From: DAIDAN01 sp049303335
GTDB taxonomy: Archaea > Aenigmatarchaeota > Aenigmatarchaeia > Aenigmatarchaeales > DAIDAN01
DNA: 64,000 bases
Reading direction: 5' to 3'
Assembly (NCBI GenBank): GCA_049303335.1
Contig: JBAQNA010000022.1
Location: forward strand, 5,651-69,650
The position numbers and the translations under genes are program-made. The first letter of the stretch is position 1. The number at the start of each line of letters is the position of its first letter. This document shows positions 8,239 to 15,640 of this stretch, piece after piece. The notes under the pieces were generated by a model. The model searched no databases. It was given only the letters and a program-made list of their open reading frames with translations, and was not told the DNA's origin.

Positions 8239-8659
8239 ATATCTAGAGAAGGGAAATGCGGAAACATCTTCTGGTTCTGAAGATGACGGACAGAAGAAAA
8301 TCACAGACGAGGAAATAAAATCCGCAATATTGTCGGTGATGAAAAAGCGCATTTCTGTCAGGTCACAGGAAGAGCTGGCTTCCCTTGTCGCAGACGAAAT
8401 CAACGAAAACGTGCAGCCGCAGAAAATCAGGGTTCTCGCGCTCGAACTGCCGCAAATAGAGGTTCGCGTTCTCACGAAAAAGTCCAACCGCGAAAAGCCT
8501 TCAAACTGCCCTTCCTGCGGCAAGCTTCTGAAAGCGCTTTACGCGAAAAACCTTCTTGACCAGAAAGTTGTCGTTGGGCTGGAGTGCGAACGCTGCCTCT
8601 ACCGCGGCACCCTGAAAAGCTTCGCTCCCTTCAGGTACGAGTTCGCGATAAAGAAATAG
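8225..8659 (+). CDS. Zinc-ribbon protein of unknown function
   Basis: 144 residues. An acidic N-terminus (~30 residues) is followed by a winged-helix-like stretch (ITDEEIKSAILSVMKKR, RSQEELASLVADEI) and a C-terminal zinc ribbon CPSCGK...LECERCLYRG. Such a layout suits an RNA- or DNA-binding accessory factor, but I do not recognise a named family. It overlaps the ThiI-like gene by 14 nt, which points to translational coupling and perhaps a role with tRNA thiolation. Confidence 0.6.
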   Translation: MRQDEYLEKGNAETSSGSEDDGQKKITDEEIKSAILSVMKKRISVRSQEELASLVADEINENVQPQKIRVLALELPQIEVRVLTKKSNREKPSNCPSCGKLLKALYAKNLLDQKVVVGLECERCLYRGTLKSFAPFRYEFAIKK

Positions 8660-8710
8660 AAATTTGTCAAACTTTATAAACCGCCTTTCACCTTCTTATT
8701 TGGGATAAAA

Positions 8711-9010
8711 ATGTTCGAAGCGGAAGGTAGCATCGGGATTTTTCTTTGGGGAGCCATACTCGGCTGGGTGCTGATTTTCTTCATCACAAGGAACAAGAAC
8801 GACATCAAGGGCGCGGTTCTTCTCATCGGGGCGATAGGCGGAACCACGGTTTTTACGTGGCTGAACGGCGGAATATTTGACGAATATTTTCTCGGATTGT
8901 TTGCAGGCTTCGTCGCTAACATCATAGTCCGCGTGATAGGAAAGAAAATCGGAGGGAAGGCGGGTGAAGCAGTCGCGGAAGTGACCGTGTACAGAAATCT
9001 GAGAATTTAA
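8711..9010 (+). CDS. Small membrane protein (3 TM, GlsB/YeaQ-like glycine-rich)
   Basis: 99 residues with three hydrophobic helices (about 8-26, 36-53, 60-78) separated by short charged loops; glycine-rich third helix FLGLFAGFVANIIVRVIGKKIGG. The general look is that of small transglycosylase-associated/YeaQ-like membrane proteins, but the match is not strong enough to name it. A TATA-like TTTATAA precedes it at about 8674. Confidence 0.5.
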   Translation: MFEAEGSIGIFLWGAILGWVLIFFITRNKNDIKGAVLLIGAIGGTTVFTWLNGGIFDEYFLGLFAGFVANIIVRVIGKKIGGKAGEAVAEVTVYRNLRI

Positions 9011-9037
9011 ATTCTTGACATACAATCATATTATGAT

Positions 9038-9284
9038 GCCGTCGTAGCGAAGCTCGGCTCAACGCGCCCGCCTCGAATAAGGTTTTCTTCTCGAAGAAAA
9101 CCTTAAGCAAAAGAAGGAATATACAAACATATTATGAGAAAGCGGGTGTGCGCAAGCACACGCAGGTGAGCCCTTTTCTTTTCGGTGCGAAAGTGAAAAA
9201 GAAAAGCGCTCAAGCGGAAAAGAAAAAACAAGAAAAGGGCTCTGCGAATTCGAATTCGGGAAGAAATTCCTGCCGACGGCGCCA
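9038..9284 (+). tRNA. tRNA-Ser(CGA) interrupted by an anticodon-loop intron and T-arm insertion(s)
   Basis: Acceptor GCCGTCG (9038-9044) pairs with CGACGGC (9274-9280), then GCCA. D-stem GCG/CGC, anticodon stem CCCGC (9067-9071) / GCGGG (9142-9146), anticodon CGA at 9074-9076, long variable arm GTGTGCGCAAGCACAC, T-stem GCAGG (9162-9166) / CCTGC (9269-9273). Intron 1 is 9078-9140 (63 nt): BHB central helix CTCG/TGAG with 3-nt bulges restores loop CTCGAAA. The T-arm holds about 100 nt: a BHB with GCAG/CTGC and a perfect inner helix AGCCCTTTTCTT / AAGAAAAGGGCT cuts near 9168 and 9247; another short insertion (~9255-9268) separates TTCGAAT from CCTGC. T-arm junctions are less certain. Confidence 0.8.
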
Positions 9285-9304
9285 AAAAATATAAAACGAT
9301 TTTT

Positions 9305-9700
9305 ATGAAAAATAAAGTTGTTATCTGCAATAGCGCAATATTCCATAAAGACGCGGAAAAGTGGAAAGAAAAGTTGGAAGAAGGAGGATATGAAGTCATA
9401 AAAATACCGGAGCATGATATAAATTCCCTTAAAGACTATCGGAATGGCCATACGGAACATTACAGGAAAATCGCGGAAGCCGACATTCTGTTTGTCCTGA
9501 ATCTCGAAAAGAGCGGAATCGCGAATTACATCGGTCCGAGCGTATTCGCGGAAATGGCGTTTGCAATCGGCTTGAACATAACGCTCGGGAAGAATATAGA
9601 AATTTTTTGCCTGAATCCGCTGCCGAAAAATCTTCCTTATTCGGACGAGCTGAACAAGTGGAAAGAACTTGGATGGATAAAATTCTGGAAAGAATGCTGA
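9305..9700 (+). CDS. Nucleoside 2-deoxyribosyltransferase-like / DUF4406-like protein
   Basis: 131 residues. The N-terminal strand KVVICNSAIFHKDA and later EADILFVLNLEKSGIANYIGPSVFAEMAFAIGLN follow the Rossmann-like nucleoside 2-deoxyribosyltransferase pattern, where the GxSxxxE...A segment binds the nucleoside and the glutamate is catalytic. It probably hydrolyses or transfers a nucleoside/nucleotide base, but the substrate cannot be read. It starts only 20 nt after tRNA-Ser. Confidence 0.5.
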   Translation: MKNKVVICNSAIFHKDAEKWKEKLEEGGYEVIKIPEHDINSLKDYRNGHTEHYRKIAEADILFVLNLEKSGIANYIGPSVFAEMAFAIGLNITLGKNIEIFCLNPLPKNLPYSDELNKWKELGWIKFWKEC

Positions 9701-9719
9701 TAATAATTTATTTGTCTTA

Positions 9720-9983
9720 TCAAATGCTTCTTATCTTCTTTAGAAAATCCTCGCCTTTTTTTGTCAATTTGTAATGATTTTCATATCTATTTTTTACCAA
9801 GACAGGCATCACGTCTATCAAGCCGTTCTGCCTCAATATGTTGAGCTTTTTGGAAAGCGTTCTTTCGTTTTTGCATATGTCTTTCAGCTCGCTGAACCGT
9901 TTATGCTTCGCTAATGCGTTCAAAATTTCTAGAATATAAGGCTGCCCTACAAGCCTGATTGTTTCGATGTTGCCTTTATTCAT
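9720..9983 (-). CDS. Winged-helix transcriptional regulator (HxlR-like)
   Basis: 87 residues from the ATG at 9981-9983; longer upstream reading is not supported. The fold is a winged helix: IRLVGQPYILEILNALAKHKRFSEL, then ERTLSKKLNILRQNGLIDV (recognition helix) and a wing YENHYKLTKKGEDFL, like HxlR/MarR regulators. It is divergent from the methyltransferase at 10067. Repeated TATAGTAAGCT motifs between the two genes are its likely operator. Confidence 0.65.
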   Translation of the reverse strand: MNKGNIETIRLVGQPYILEILNALAKHKRFSELKDICKNERTLSKKLNILRQNGLIDVMPVLVKNRYENHYKLTKKGEDFLKKIRSI

Positions 9984-10042
9984 ACTATAGTAAGCTATAG
10001 CAATAAAGTATAATGTATCGAAAAGTATAGTAAGCTTTATAT
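9984..10042. promoter_or_regulatory. Direct-repeat operator region (TATAGTAAGC)
   Basis: Two copies of an element, ACTATAGTAAGCTATAG at 9984-10000 and AGTATAGTAAGCTTTATA at 10023-10040, lie 39 nt apart between the winged-helix gene and the methyltransferase gene. A further AGTATAGTTAG follows at 10045. The repeat overlaps the TATA region of both, which suits autoregulation by the adjacent repressor. Confidence 0.5.
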
Positions 10043-10066
10043 TAGTATAGTTAGAAATTACTTGAT

Positions 10067-10783
10067 ATGTCAGATAAACAAGCCGGAAACAAGAAGATGA
10101 AAATCCTTGACGTCGGCTGCGGTTCAAACAAATCCAAGTCGGAAGGAGATGAAGTTATAGGAATAGATTTTGACAAAAGACTTAAGCCGGACGTCGTTTG
10201 GGATTTGAACAATATTCCTTATCCCTTCAAGGACAGCGAATTTGACGAGATAACAAGCACTCATTGCATTGAGCATCTGAACTATTCCTCAAAAGACCCG
10301 GATGATATTTTGAAAGAATTATGGAGAATTACAAAACACAACGGCTTGATAAAAATAAAGGTTCCGCATTTTTCGAGCACAGCCGCTTGGGGGCATTGGC
10401 AGCACAAAAGGCCGTTTGCGGCATTCGCCTCAATTCTTCACATTAATGACAAGTTAAAAGATTATTTCAAGATTGAAAAAATGGAGCTGCATTACGCAAC
10501 AACTTACTCGACAGATGCAAAGAAAACTCTTTCCAAAGTTATCGACTTTTTTGCAAATATGAATCTGTGGTTTTGCGAAAGAATGTGGCTTTATTATGTC
10601 GGAGGCTTTCAGGAAGTTGAAATGTGGCTGAAAGTCAGAAAATCCGATGAAACGGACAAATGCGAAGCAAACGAAAAGGCGTGGAAATACCACAGAGGCT
10701 GCCCGAAAAGGTGGAGTTGCAAAAGAATGAATTCAGAACAGTGCAACGAGACTTATGCAGAAATGAAAAGCAGAATTTATTAA
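10067..10783 (+). CDS. SAM-dependent methyltransferase (class I)
   Basis: 238 residues. Motif I reads MKILDVGCGSNKSKS (~11-25), the acidic end of strand beta2 is VIGIDFDKRL, and a motif IV-like stretch is EFDEITSTHCIEHLNYS. The C-terminus is cysteine-containing (KYHRGCPKRWSCKR, NSEQCNETY). The substrate is unknown. A winged-helix repressor is read divergently, so expression is probably controlled by it. Confidence 0.7.
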   Translation: MSDKQAGNKKMKILDVGCGSNKSKSEGDEVIGIDFDKRLKPDVVWDLNNIPYPFKDSEFDEITSTHCIEHLNYSSKDPDDILKELWRITKHNGLIKIKVPHFSSTAAWGHWQHKRPFAAFASILHINDKLKDYFKIEKMELHYATTYSTDAKKTLSKVIDFFANMNLWFCERMWLYYVGGFQEVEMWLKVRKSDETDKCEANEKAWKYHRGCPKRWSCKRMNSEQCNETYAEMKSRIY

Positions 10784-10792
10784 ATTCAATCT

Positions 10793-11065
10793 TCACATCG
10801 GCACGCCGAACGCGTCTGATAGTTTTTCAATCTTCTTTATCTCGGAGACGAACTTCTCGCCTTTCTTGGTTATCCTGTAGACGATTCCCTTTCCCTCCAC
10901 AGCCTCGATGAATCCGCCCTCAATCAGAGTGGCAAGGTGCTTTTTCATCCTCGGGTGCGAGAGGTTTGCCTTGTAAAGAATGTGCGTGGGCTTCACCCCG
11001 CCGCCGTCCCTGACAATCTTCAGTATGTCCGCGAGTATCGAAAGCCTCGACCTTTTAACGTTCAA
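10793..11065 (-). CDS. Winged-helix DNA-binding protein
   Basis: 90 residues. SRLSILADILKIVRDGGGVKPTHILYKANLSHPRMKKHLATLIEGGFIEAVEGKG is a compact archaeal winged helix, with the wing VYRITKKGEKFVSEI. It is a small regulator of the kind common in archaea. Its start overlaps the end of the membrane protein gene at 11055 by 11 nt, so the two are probably one operon, with the membrane protein upstream. Confidence 0.65.
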   Translation of the reverse strand: MNVKRSRLSILADILKIVRDGGGVKPTHILYKANLSHPRMKKHLATLIEGGFIEAVEGKGIVYRITKKGEKFVSEIKKIEKLSDAFGVPM

Positions 11066-11678
11066 TCTTATTCACCCTCGTGAGCATTGCAAGAAGCGAC
11101 ACAAATCCGGAAAGAAGCGATATCTGCGCGACTACGTACACGAACGCGTTGTGCGAAGTGAACAGCGAAAGCAGGTGGTATGCCCCCATGAGCGCGAACG
11201 CCAGCATCACCAGAAGCGCGTTCGTGTTCCTGTTGAGCGCGTAATTCGCGGCGCTCTTGAATACCACATACGAAAGAATGAAAAGCGACAGGACCTGGAA
11301 ATACGGGAAGCCTATGCTCCAGAACGGAAGGAATATCGGGAACTTCAGCTTTTCCGGAAGGTACATCACCGCAAGGAGCCCGTACGCAAAAATGGAGCTC
11401 GCGTAATAAATCCAGAAGCCGAAATCGTCGGCCCAGGACGCGCCATCCTCGAATACCGATGCGCTTGATGTCGAGAGCGTCAGCAGCGTTGTTATGCCGA
11501 GCGTAAGCAGCCCCATGCCAAGAACCGCAAAGCTCGCGTGAAGATAGAAATGCGGTTTTTTCGATGTTACGTTGTAGAGCTTGAACGCGTTAAAGCTGAC
11601 AAGAAACGCGATCGCCGCGGAAAGAATGTACATGACGGAGTCGAATCCGAAAAACCACGACGGCACGAGTATGATCAT
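11055..11678 (-). CDS. Polytopic membrane protein of unknown function
   Basis: 207 residues with about seven hydrophobic helices and few charges; the first helix begins near the N-terminus (VMYILSAAIAFLVSFNAFKLY). No catalytic motif is visible. In several archaea such proteins sit next to a small winged-helix gene, as here, where the two reading frames overlap by 11 nt. The role is unknown. Confidence 0.6.
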   Translation of the reverse strand: MIILVPSWFFGFDSVMYILSAAIAFLVSFNAFKLYNVTSKKPHFYLHASFAVLGMGLLTLGITTLLTLSTSSASVFEDGASWADDFGFWIYYASSIFAYGLLAVMYLPEKLKFPIFLPFWSIGFPYFQVLSLFILSYVVFKSAANYALNRNTNALLVMLAFALMGAYHLLSLFTSHNAFVYVVAQISLLSGFVSLLAMLTRVNKIER

Positions 11679-11792
11679 TCATTATCACTGTTTTCAGATG
11701 TGAAGGCTGACGTATTTGCCTTATGAACCTCAAGTCCAGATTTCCGTTTCACAAGCGGCTTATATGCCTTTTGCGAATTCTCTAATACTGAA

Positions 11793-11912
11793 ATGCCACC
11801 TGCCAAAAAACAAAACGGGGTGATGAACAAGATATGGCGGAAAAGATTCCGCCAAAAACAACTCGCAGCTTCGTTCCAAGTCCCTCTTCACGGAGGGACT
11901 CTAATCGCTTAA
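11793..11912 (+). CDS. Possible 39-residue basic protein
   Basis: An ATG-to-TAA frame of 39 codons, rich in lysine, arginine and glutamine (KIWRKRFRQKQLAA), lies between the membrane protein gene and tRNA-Gly. A TATA-like CTTATATGCC at 11758-11767 is about 26 nt upstream of a plausible start point, as for a leaderless archaeal mRNA. It could equally be a small RNA: a hairpin AGTCCCTC/GAGGGACT lies at its 3' end. Confidence 0.3.
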   Translation: MPPAKKQNGVMNKIWRKRFRQKQLAASFQVPLHGGTLIA

Positions 11913-11981
11913 TTTTCTTGCTTCTTCAAAGTATTTAAAAATTAATTCTGACGCCCAGAAAGCCATAAAAATAAAAAAAAT

Positions 11982-12055
11982 TGGTGCGCCGGACGGGATT
12001 TGAACCCGTGTCGCGAGCTTGGCAAGCTCGTATCCTGCCACTAGACTACCAGCGC
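11982..12055 (-). tRNA. tRNA-Gly(GCC), uninterrupted
   Basis: On the minus strand the acceptor GCGCTGG pairs with CCGGCGC; anticodon arm CGAGC-TTGCCAA-GCTCG gives anticodon GCC; T-arm ACGGG-TTCAAAT-CCCGT; the CCA end is encoded. It has no intron, which contrasts with the other four tRNA genes in the window. Confidence 0.95.
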
Positions 12056-12126
12056 ATTGCTAGATAAATTATCTATGAAACTTAAATAAATACGCATTTG
12101 AATTTGAAATCTTTTTATTCCGGAAA

Positions 12127-13002
12127 ATGCAGAATAAGACCATGAAAAACCTGAAAATCATCGACGTTAACACGCATCCCTCCTTCTCGGAAAACGACTT
12201 CAAGACGGACGCGAAACAGATAGGCATAGACTTCACGCTTAACGGGCTCCTGAAGGATTTCAAGAAATACAACGTTTACCGCGCGGTAGCGATGCCGAGA
12301 TTTTCGCACAACTGCGTCGGCGAGAGGATTTCCCACACCGACCGCAACGACGAAATAATCCAGATTGTGAAAAAACATCCGGACAAATTCTTGGGCGTTG
12401 CCACGCTGCAGCCGAGCGAGTTCGCGGAAAAGGATATGGAGACCATAGAGAAAGGAATCAACGACGGATATTTCAAGGCGCTGAAGCTTTATCTCGGCTA
12501 CGAATATTTCTATCCGAACAGCGAGGAATGCGCGCCGATATACGAGTTTGCGCAGAGGATGGGCGTGCCCGTATTCTTCCATACGGGCGACACCTGGAGC
12601 AAATTCTCGCGCGTGAAATACGCGCACCCGCTTGCGATAGACGACGTCGCGTGCTCCTTCCCGAAGGTGAAGCTCGTCATCTGCCATTTCGGGAATCCCT
12701 GGATAGCGGATGCGACGGAAGTCATTTACAAAAACAGCAACGTCTTCACCGACCTTTCCGGGCTGGTGGTTTACAGCAACAGCGTGTACAGGAAGCAGTA
12801 CGAAAAGCTGAAAATCCGGCAGGTTTCCGAGGCGATATATTTTGACGACAACAATGCCAACAAGGTCATGTTCGGAACCGACTATCCGATCGTCGGGTAC
12901 GAATATTACACAAAACTCATTTCAAGGCTGGAAATTGGAAAGAAGGACTTGAGAAAAATATTCTTCGAGAACGCGCGGAAGCTGTTCGGGCTGAAAAAAT
13001 GA
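12127..13002 (+). CDS. Amidohydrolase-2-like (TIM-barrel metal-dependent hydrolase)
   Basis: 291 residues (an ATG at 12142 is an alternative start). The pattern fits the amidohydrolase/decarboxylase superfamily: IIDVNTHPSF near the N-terminus (usually HxH; here N-T-H), GVPVFFHTGDT mid-protein, LVICHFGNPW, and MFGTDYPIVG with the metal-binding aspartate near the C-terminus. The first HxH is incomplete, so metal use may differ. The substrate is unknown. Confidence 0.65.
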   Translation: MQNKTMKNLKIIDVNTHPSFSENDFKTDAKQIGIDFTLNGLLKDFKKYNVYRAVAMPRFSHNCVGERISHTDRNDEIIQIVKKHPDKFLGVATLQPSEFAEKDMETIEKGINDGYFKALKLYLGYEYFYPNSEECAPIYEFAQRMGVPVFFHTGDTWSKFSRVKYAHPLAIDDVACSFPKVKLVICHFGNPWIADATEVIYKNSNVFTDLSGLVVYSNSVYRKQYEKLKIRQVSEAIYFDDNNANKVMFGTDYPIVGYEYYTKLISRLEIGKKDLRKIFFENARKLFGLKK

Positions 13003-13046
13003 TTTTTCCGAAGATGCAACAGCGCCAACAAAATTATTCTGATAAT

Positions 13047-14348
13047 ATGCCAAACAAGAAAAGAACAAAACGAAAGGGCCTGAAGTTCCTGATTGTCGAT
13101 GCCGAGGGGCTGATGTCTGACATGGCAAGGCAGCTGAAAGGGGAGGGCAACGAAGTCAGGATGCACATAACGCAGAAAAAATGGCAGGACATAGCGGGCG
13201 GGATCGCAGAGAAAGTGGATGACTGGAAAGCCCATAAGGACTGGGCTGACGTGATTCTTTTTTCATACTGCGGGTTTGGAAAAGAGCAGGAAGAGCTGAG
13301 AGGGAAAGGCTGCAAAGTTGTTGGAGGCTCCTCGCTGGAAGTTATAGAGACGGACAGGCACGAGGGCGTCAGGATGCTGGAGCGGATCGGGATAAAGCCA
13401 ATCCCGTCCGCGGAATTCGAATCTTTCAAAAAGGCAAGGGAATTTATAAGACAGAACCCCGCAAGGTACGTGTTCAAGCCGTGCGGCGTAATGGAGGATG
13501 ACAAGGAATCGACATTCGTGGGAAGGGAAAATGACGGCTCCGACGTGCTGCATGCGCTGAACAAGTTCGAGAAGATATGGAAAGGAAAAGCCTGCTTCAT
13601 GCTCCAAAGATTCGTGGAAGGCATAGAAGTCGGCGTGGCCTGCTATTTTAACGGGAAAAACTGGGTCAAGCCCGTGCACATAAATTTCGAGCATAAAAAG
13701 CTGATGCCTGGAGAGATAGGACCGAATACGGGGGAACAAGGAACGGTTTTTTATTTTGTGGATGACTGCCCCTTGTTTGACATGACGCTGAATAAAATGA
13801 CAGAAATCCTGAGAGAGAAAAATCACGTCGGGATTGTGGATCTGAGCATGATTATAAACGAAAAGGGCATTCACCCGCTCGAGTTCTGCATCAGGAACGG
13901 CTATCCCGCGTTACAGATTGAGGCGGCATCCCTTGACATTCCGTGGGGAAAATTTTATTCAGGCTTGTCCGACGGAAAAGACGCAAGATTCAAAGTCAGA
14001 AAACCTTTTTCCGTCGGCGTCGTAGTTTCGGTTCCGCCATATCCTTACGAAAGCAGGGAATTGTTCGAAAAAATTTCAGCGGGGCAGGCAATCCTCGTCA
14101 AGGAGAAAGAAAAATTTGTCAGGTACGCGGATGTCAAAATAAAAAACGGAAGTCTGGTTCCCGCGGGCGATATGGGTTATTTGCTTGTCTGTGTGGGAAT
14201 CGGGAATACGCTTGAGCAGGCCATAAATGATGCGTATGATACGGTTGGGAAGGTGGACGCGAAAGACATGATGTACAGGAACGACATAGGAAAGAAAGTT
14301 GTTGAAGGAAAGTGGATTGACAAGCTGAGGAAATGGAAATATTTATGA
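13047..14348 (+). CDS. ATP-grasp protein of the GARS (PurD) type
   Basis: About 433 residues from the ATG at 13047. The N-terminal Rossmann-like domain (GLKFLIVDAEGLMSDMARQLKGEGNEV) and the central ATP-grasp region (YVFKPCGVMEDDKESTF, FMLQRFVEGIEVGVACYF, GIHPLEFCIRNGYPALQIE) resemble phosphoribosylamine-glycine ligase. The canonical PurD opening GxGGREH is missing and no purine genes surround it. A carboxylate-amine ligase of unknown substrate is the safer call. Confidence 0.6.
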   Translation: MPNKKRTKRKGLKFLIVDAEGLMSDMARQLKGEGNEVRMHITQKKWQDIAGGIAEKVDDWKAHKDWADVILFSYCGFGKEQEELRGKGCKVVGGSSLEVIETDRHEGVRMLERIGIKPIPSAEFESFKKAREFIRQNPARYVFKPCGVMEDDKESTFVGRENDGSDVLHALNKFEKIWKGKACFMLQRFVEGIEVGVACYFNGKNWVKPVHINFEHKKLMPGEIGPNTGEQGTVFYFVDDCPLFDMTLNKMTEILREKNHVGIVDLSMIINEKGIHPLEFCIRNGYPALQIEAASLDIPWGKFYSGLSDGKDARFKVRKPFSVGVVVSVPPYPYESRELFEKISAGQAILVKEKEKFVRYADVKIKNGSLVPAGDMGYLLVCVGIGNTLEQAINDAYDTVGKVDAKDMMYRNDIGKKVVEGKWIDKLRKWKYL

Positions 14349-14434
14349 GATGACTTATAGCCGGGAGCAAAGCCCTTTATATCCAAAAACATTAAATACT
14401 TACTTTTAGAATGAAAATAGAAAGGGTTGTTCTT

Positions 14435-14905
14435 ATGCCGTTCTGGTCAAAGCCGCAAAAGAAGGATATCGAGGCAGTGAAGCAGGCTGTTGTCCCGCAG
14501 GAAAGGCCGCAGCCAATGGATATGCCGAAGTTCGACCTCGGGAAACTTCCCGAGAGGCCGCGCTTTGCCCCGCTTTTTATCAAGATTGACAGGTATCAGG
14601 AAATCCTTAATTCCATTGAAAATCTGAAGTCAATACTGCTCGGCGTGCGCGACTTGCTGAACCTGATGCAGCAGCTTGACAGGATAAAAATCGAGTCCGA
14701 GACGCTTCTCAACAAGAACATACAGGAAGTCATCCTGATTATTTCCAACATGGACAAGGAATTCATCAGGCCGAAAGGCGTCAGCGTGGAGGATTCCGTG
14801 CAGGATGCGCGCGACAGCGCGGGGTATGAAAAAGTCGGGAACTACATAGGCGACCTGCAAAGGGAGCTTGACAACCTCAAGTCGCAGCTGCAGGATCTAA
14901 GATAA
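14435..14905 (+). CDS. Conserved coiled-coil protein of unknown function
   Basis: 156 residues from the ATG at 14435; a TATA-like ATTAAATA near 14391 makes the ATG at 14411 less likely. A proline-rich N-terminus (VVPQERPQPMDMPKFDLGKLPERPRF) is followed by a helix-rich region IDRYQEILNSIENLKSILL and a C-terminal coiled coil (YIGDLQRELDNLKSQLQDL). No enzymatic motif is visible; a structural or scaffold role fits best. Confidence 0.5.
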   Translation: MPFWSKPQKKDIEAVKQAVVPQERPQPMDMPKFDLGKLPERPRFAPLFIKIDRYQEILNSIENLKSILLGVRDLLNLMQQLDRIKIESETLLNKNIQEVILIISNMDKEFIRPKGVSVEDSVQDARDSAGYEKVGNYIGDLQRELDNLKSQLQDLR

Positions 14906-14957
14906 TTTCTTTTTCCGCCTTTCAGTTAGTTTTAAATTCTTCTAAAAGTAAGGTGTT

Positions 14958-15111
14958 TTTGATTAAACTTTTTTCACCTGGGCACGAAAACGTTTTACGT
15001 TTTCGGCTCCGCCAAAAATGCGCAGCATTTTTGTGCGTGAGCAACAGCAATATTAGTATGCGAAGCATCAATAATATCAACTGCTGCTAACTTTCACTAA
15101 AAAAAGTTTAC
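14958..15111 (+). ncRNA. Structured leader directly upstream of tRNA-Leu
   Basis: From about 14960 to the last base before tRNA-Leu, the sequence can fold into a closed stem, TAAACTTTTTT paired with AAAAAAAGTTTA (ending at 15110), enclosing hairpins GAAAACG...CGTTTTC, CAAAAATGC-GCA-GCATTTTTG and a longer AT-rich arm. A TATA-like GTTTTAAATTC at 14928-14938 suggests transcription starts here, so this is probably a pre-tRNA leader or a co-transcribed small RNA. The two inner hairpins closely resemble those in the 23S trailer at 24696-24745. Confidence 0.45.
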
Positions 15112-15296
15112 GCGGAGATAGCCAATCACCCTTTTTTGCTGGCGCAAAAAAGCGCGACCGGAAAAGGGCGGACAAAGCCAGGTCTAAGGCGCAAGGCTTA
15201 GGAACAGGTTTCCTTTTCGTGCGAAGCTCAGAGACCTGAATTGAGACACCTTGTGGGTTAGTCCCTTCGTCAGTTCAAATCTGACTCTCCGCACCA
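15112..15296 (+). tRNA. tRNA-Leu(TAG) with D-loop and anticodon-loop introns
   Basis: Acceptor GCGGAGA (15112-15118) / TCTCCGC (15286-15292) with ACCA; anticodon stem CAAGG (15192-15196) / CCTTG (15249-15253); anticodon TAG at 15199-15201; class II variable arm GGG-TTAGT-CCC; T-arm GTCAG-TTCAAAT-CTGAC. Removing about 51 nt (~15126-15176) restores a normal D-arm GCC-AAGCCAGGTCTAA-GGC. The canonical 37/38 intron is 15203-15247 (45 nt), with BHB central helix CTTA/TGAG and an inner CAGGTTTC/GAGACCTG hairpin. The D-loop insert contains a hairpin nearly identical to one in RNase P RNA. Confidence 0.88.
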
Positions 15297-15362
15297 ATTG
15301 ATTTTGCAGGAACATCTTATGCTTTTTATATTCTTTGCGTTGCATTATATTTTGCAGAAGAT

Positions 15363-15620
15363 GGCCGCGGTGGTGTAACGGCATCGGGTGAAAACCCTGC
15401 ACGTTAAAGCACAAGAGCCTGTGGAAAACCTTTTCTTTTTAAAAAGAAAAGGTTTATCAAAAGAAAACAAAATAGAAAAAAGGCTTTATCATGCACAAAA
15501 AACTGAAAGTTTTTTGGCACGCCGAAAATCTTTCAGATTTTCGTGCGAAAAAGAAACAGTATTGTTTCGGAATATTACAGAAAGCTCTTAGACCGAGTTC
15601 GAATCTCGGCCGTGGCCCCA
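15363..15620 (+). tRNA. tRNA-His(GTG) with D-loop and long anticodon-loop introns
   Basis: The extra G-1 (15363) opposite C73 (15617) identifies tRNA-His. Acceptor GCCGCGG / CCGTGGC, D-stem GTG/CAC, anticodon stem AGAGC (15414-15418) / GCTCT (15584-15588), anticodon GTG 15421-15423, T-arm CCGAG-TTCGAAT-CTCGG, CCA encoded. The canonical intron is 15425-15582 (158 nt) with a perfect BHB helix CTGT/ACAG. A second, about 27 nt (15382-15408), interrupts the D-loop; a TAAC/GTTA helix supports it. A TATA-like TTTTTATATTC precedes the gene near 15322. Confidence 0.9.
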
Positions 15621-15640
15621 CTCACATTGAAAGTGTTTTT

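Noticed and set aside
15491..15640. N-terminal extension of the CMP kinase frame
   Set aside because: It covers the tRNA-His intron and 3' exon. The P-loop begins just after the ATG at 15641, matching known CMP kinases.
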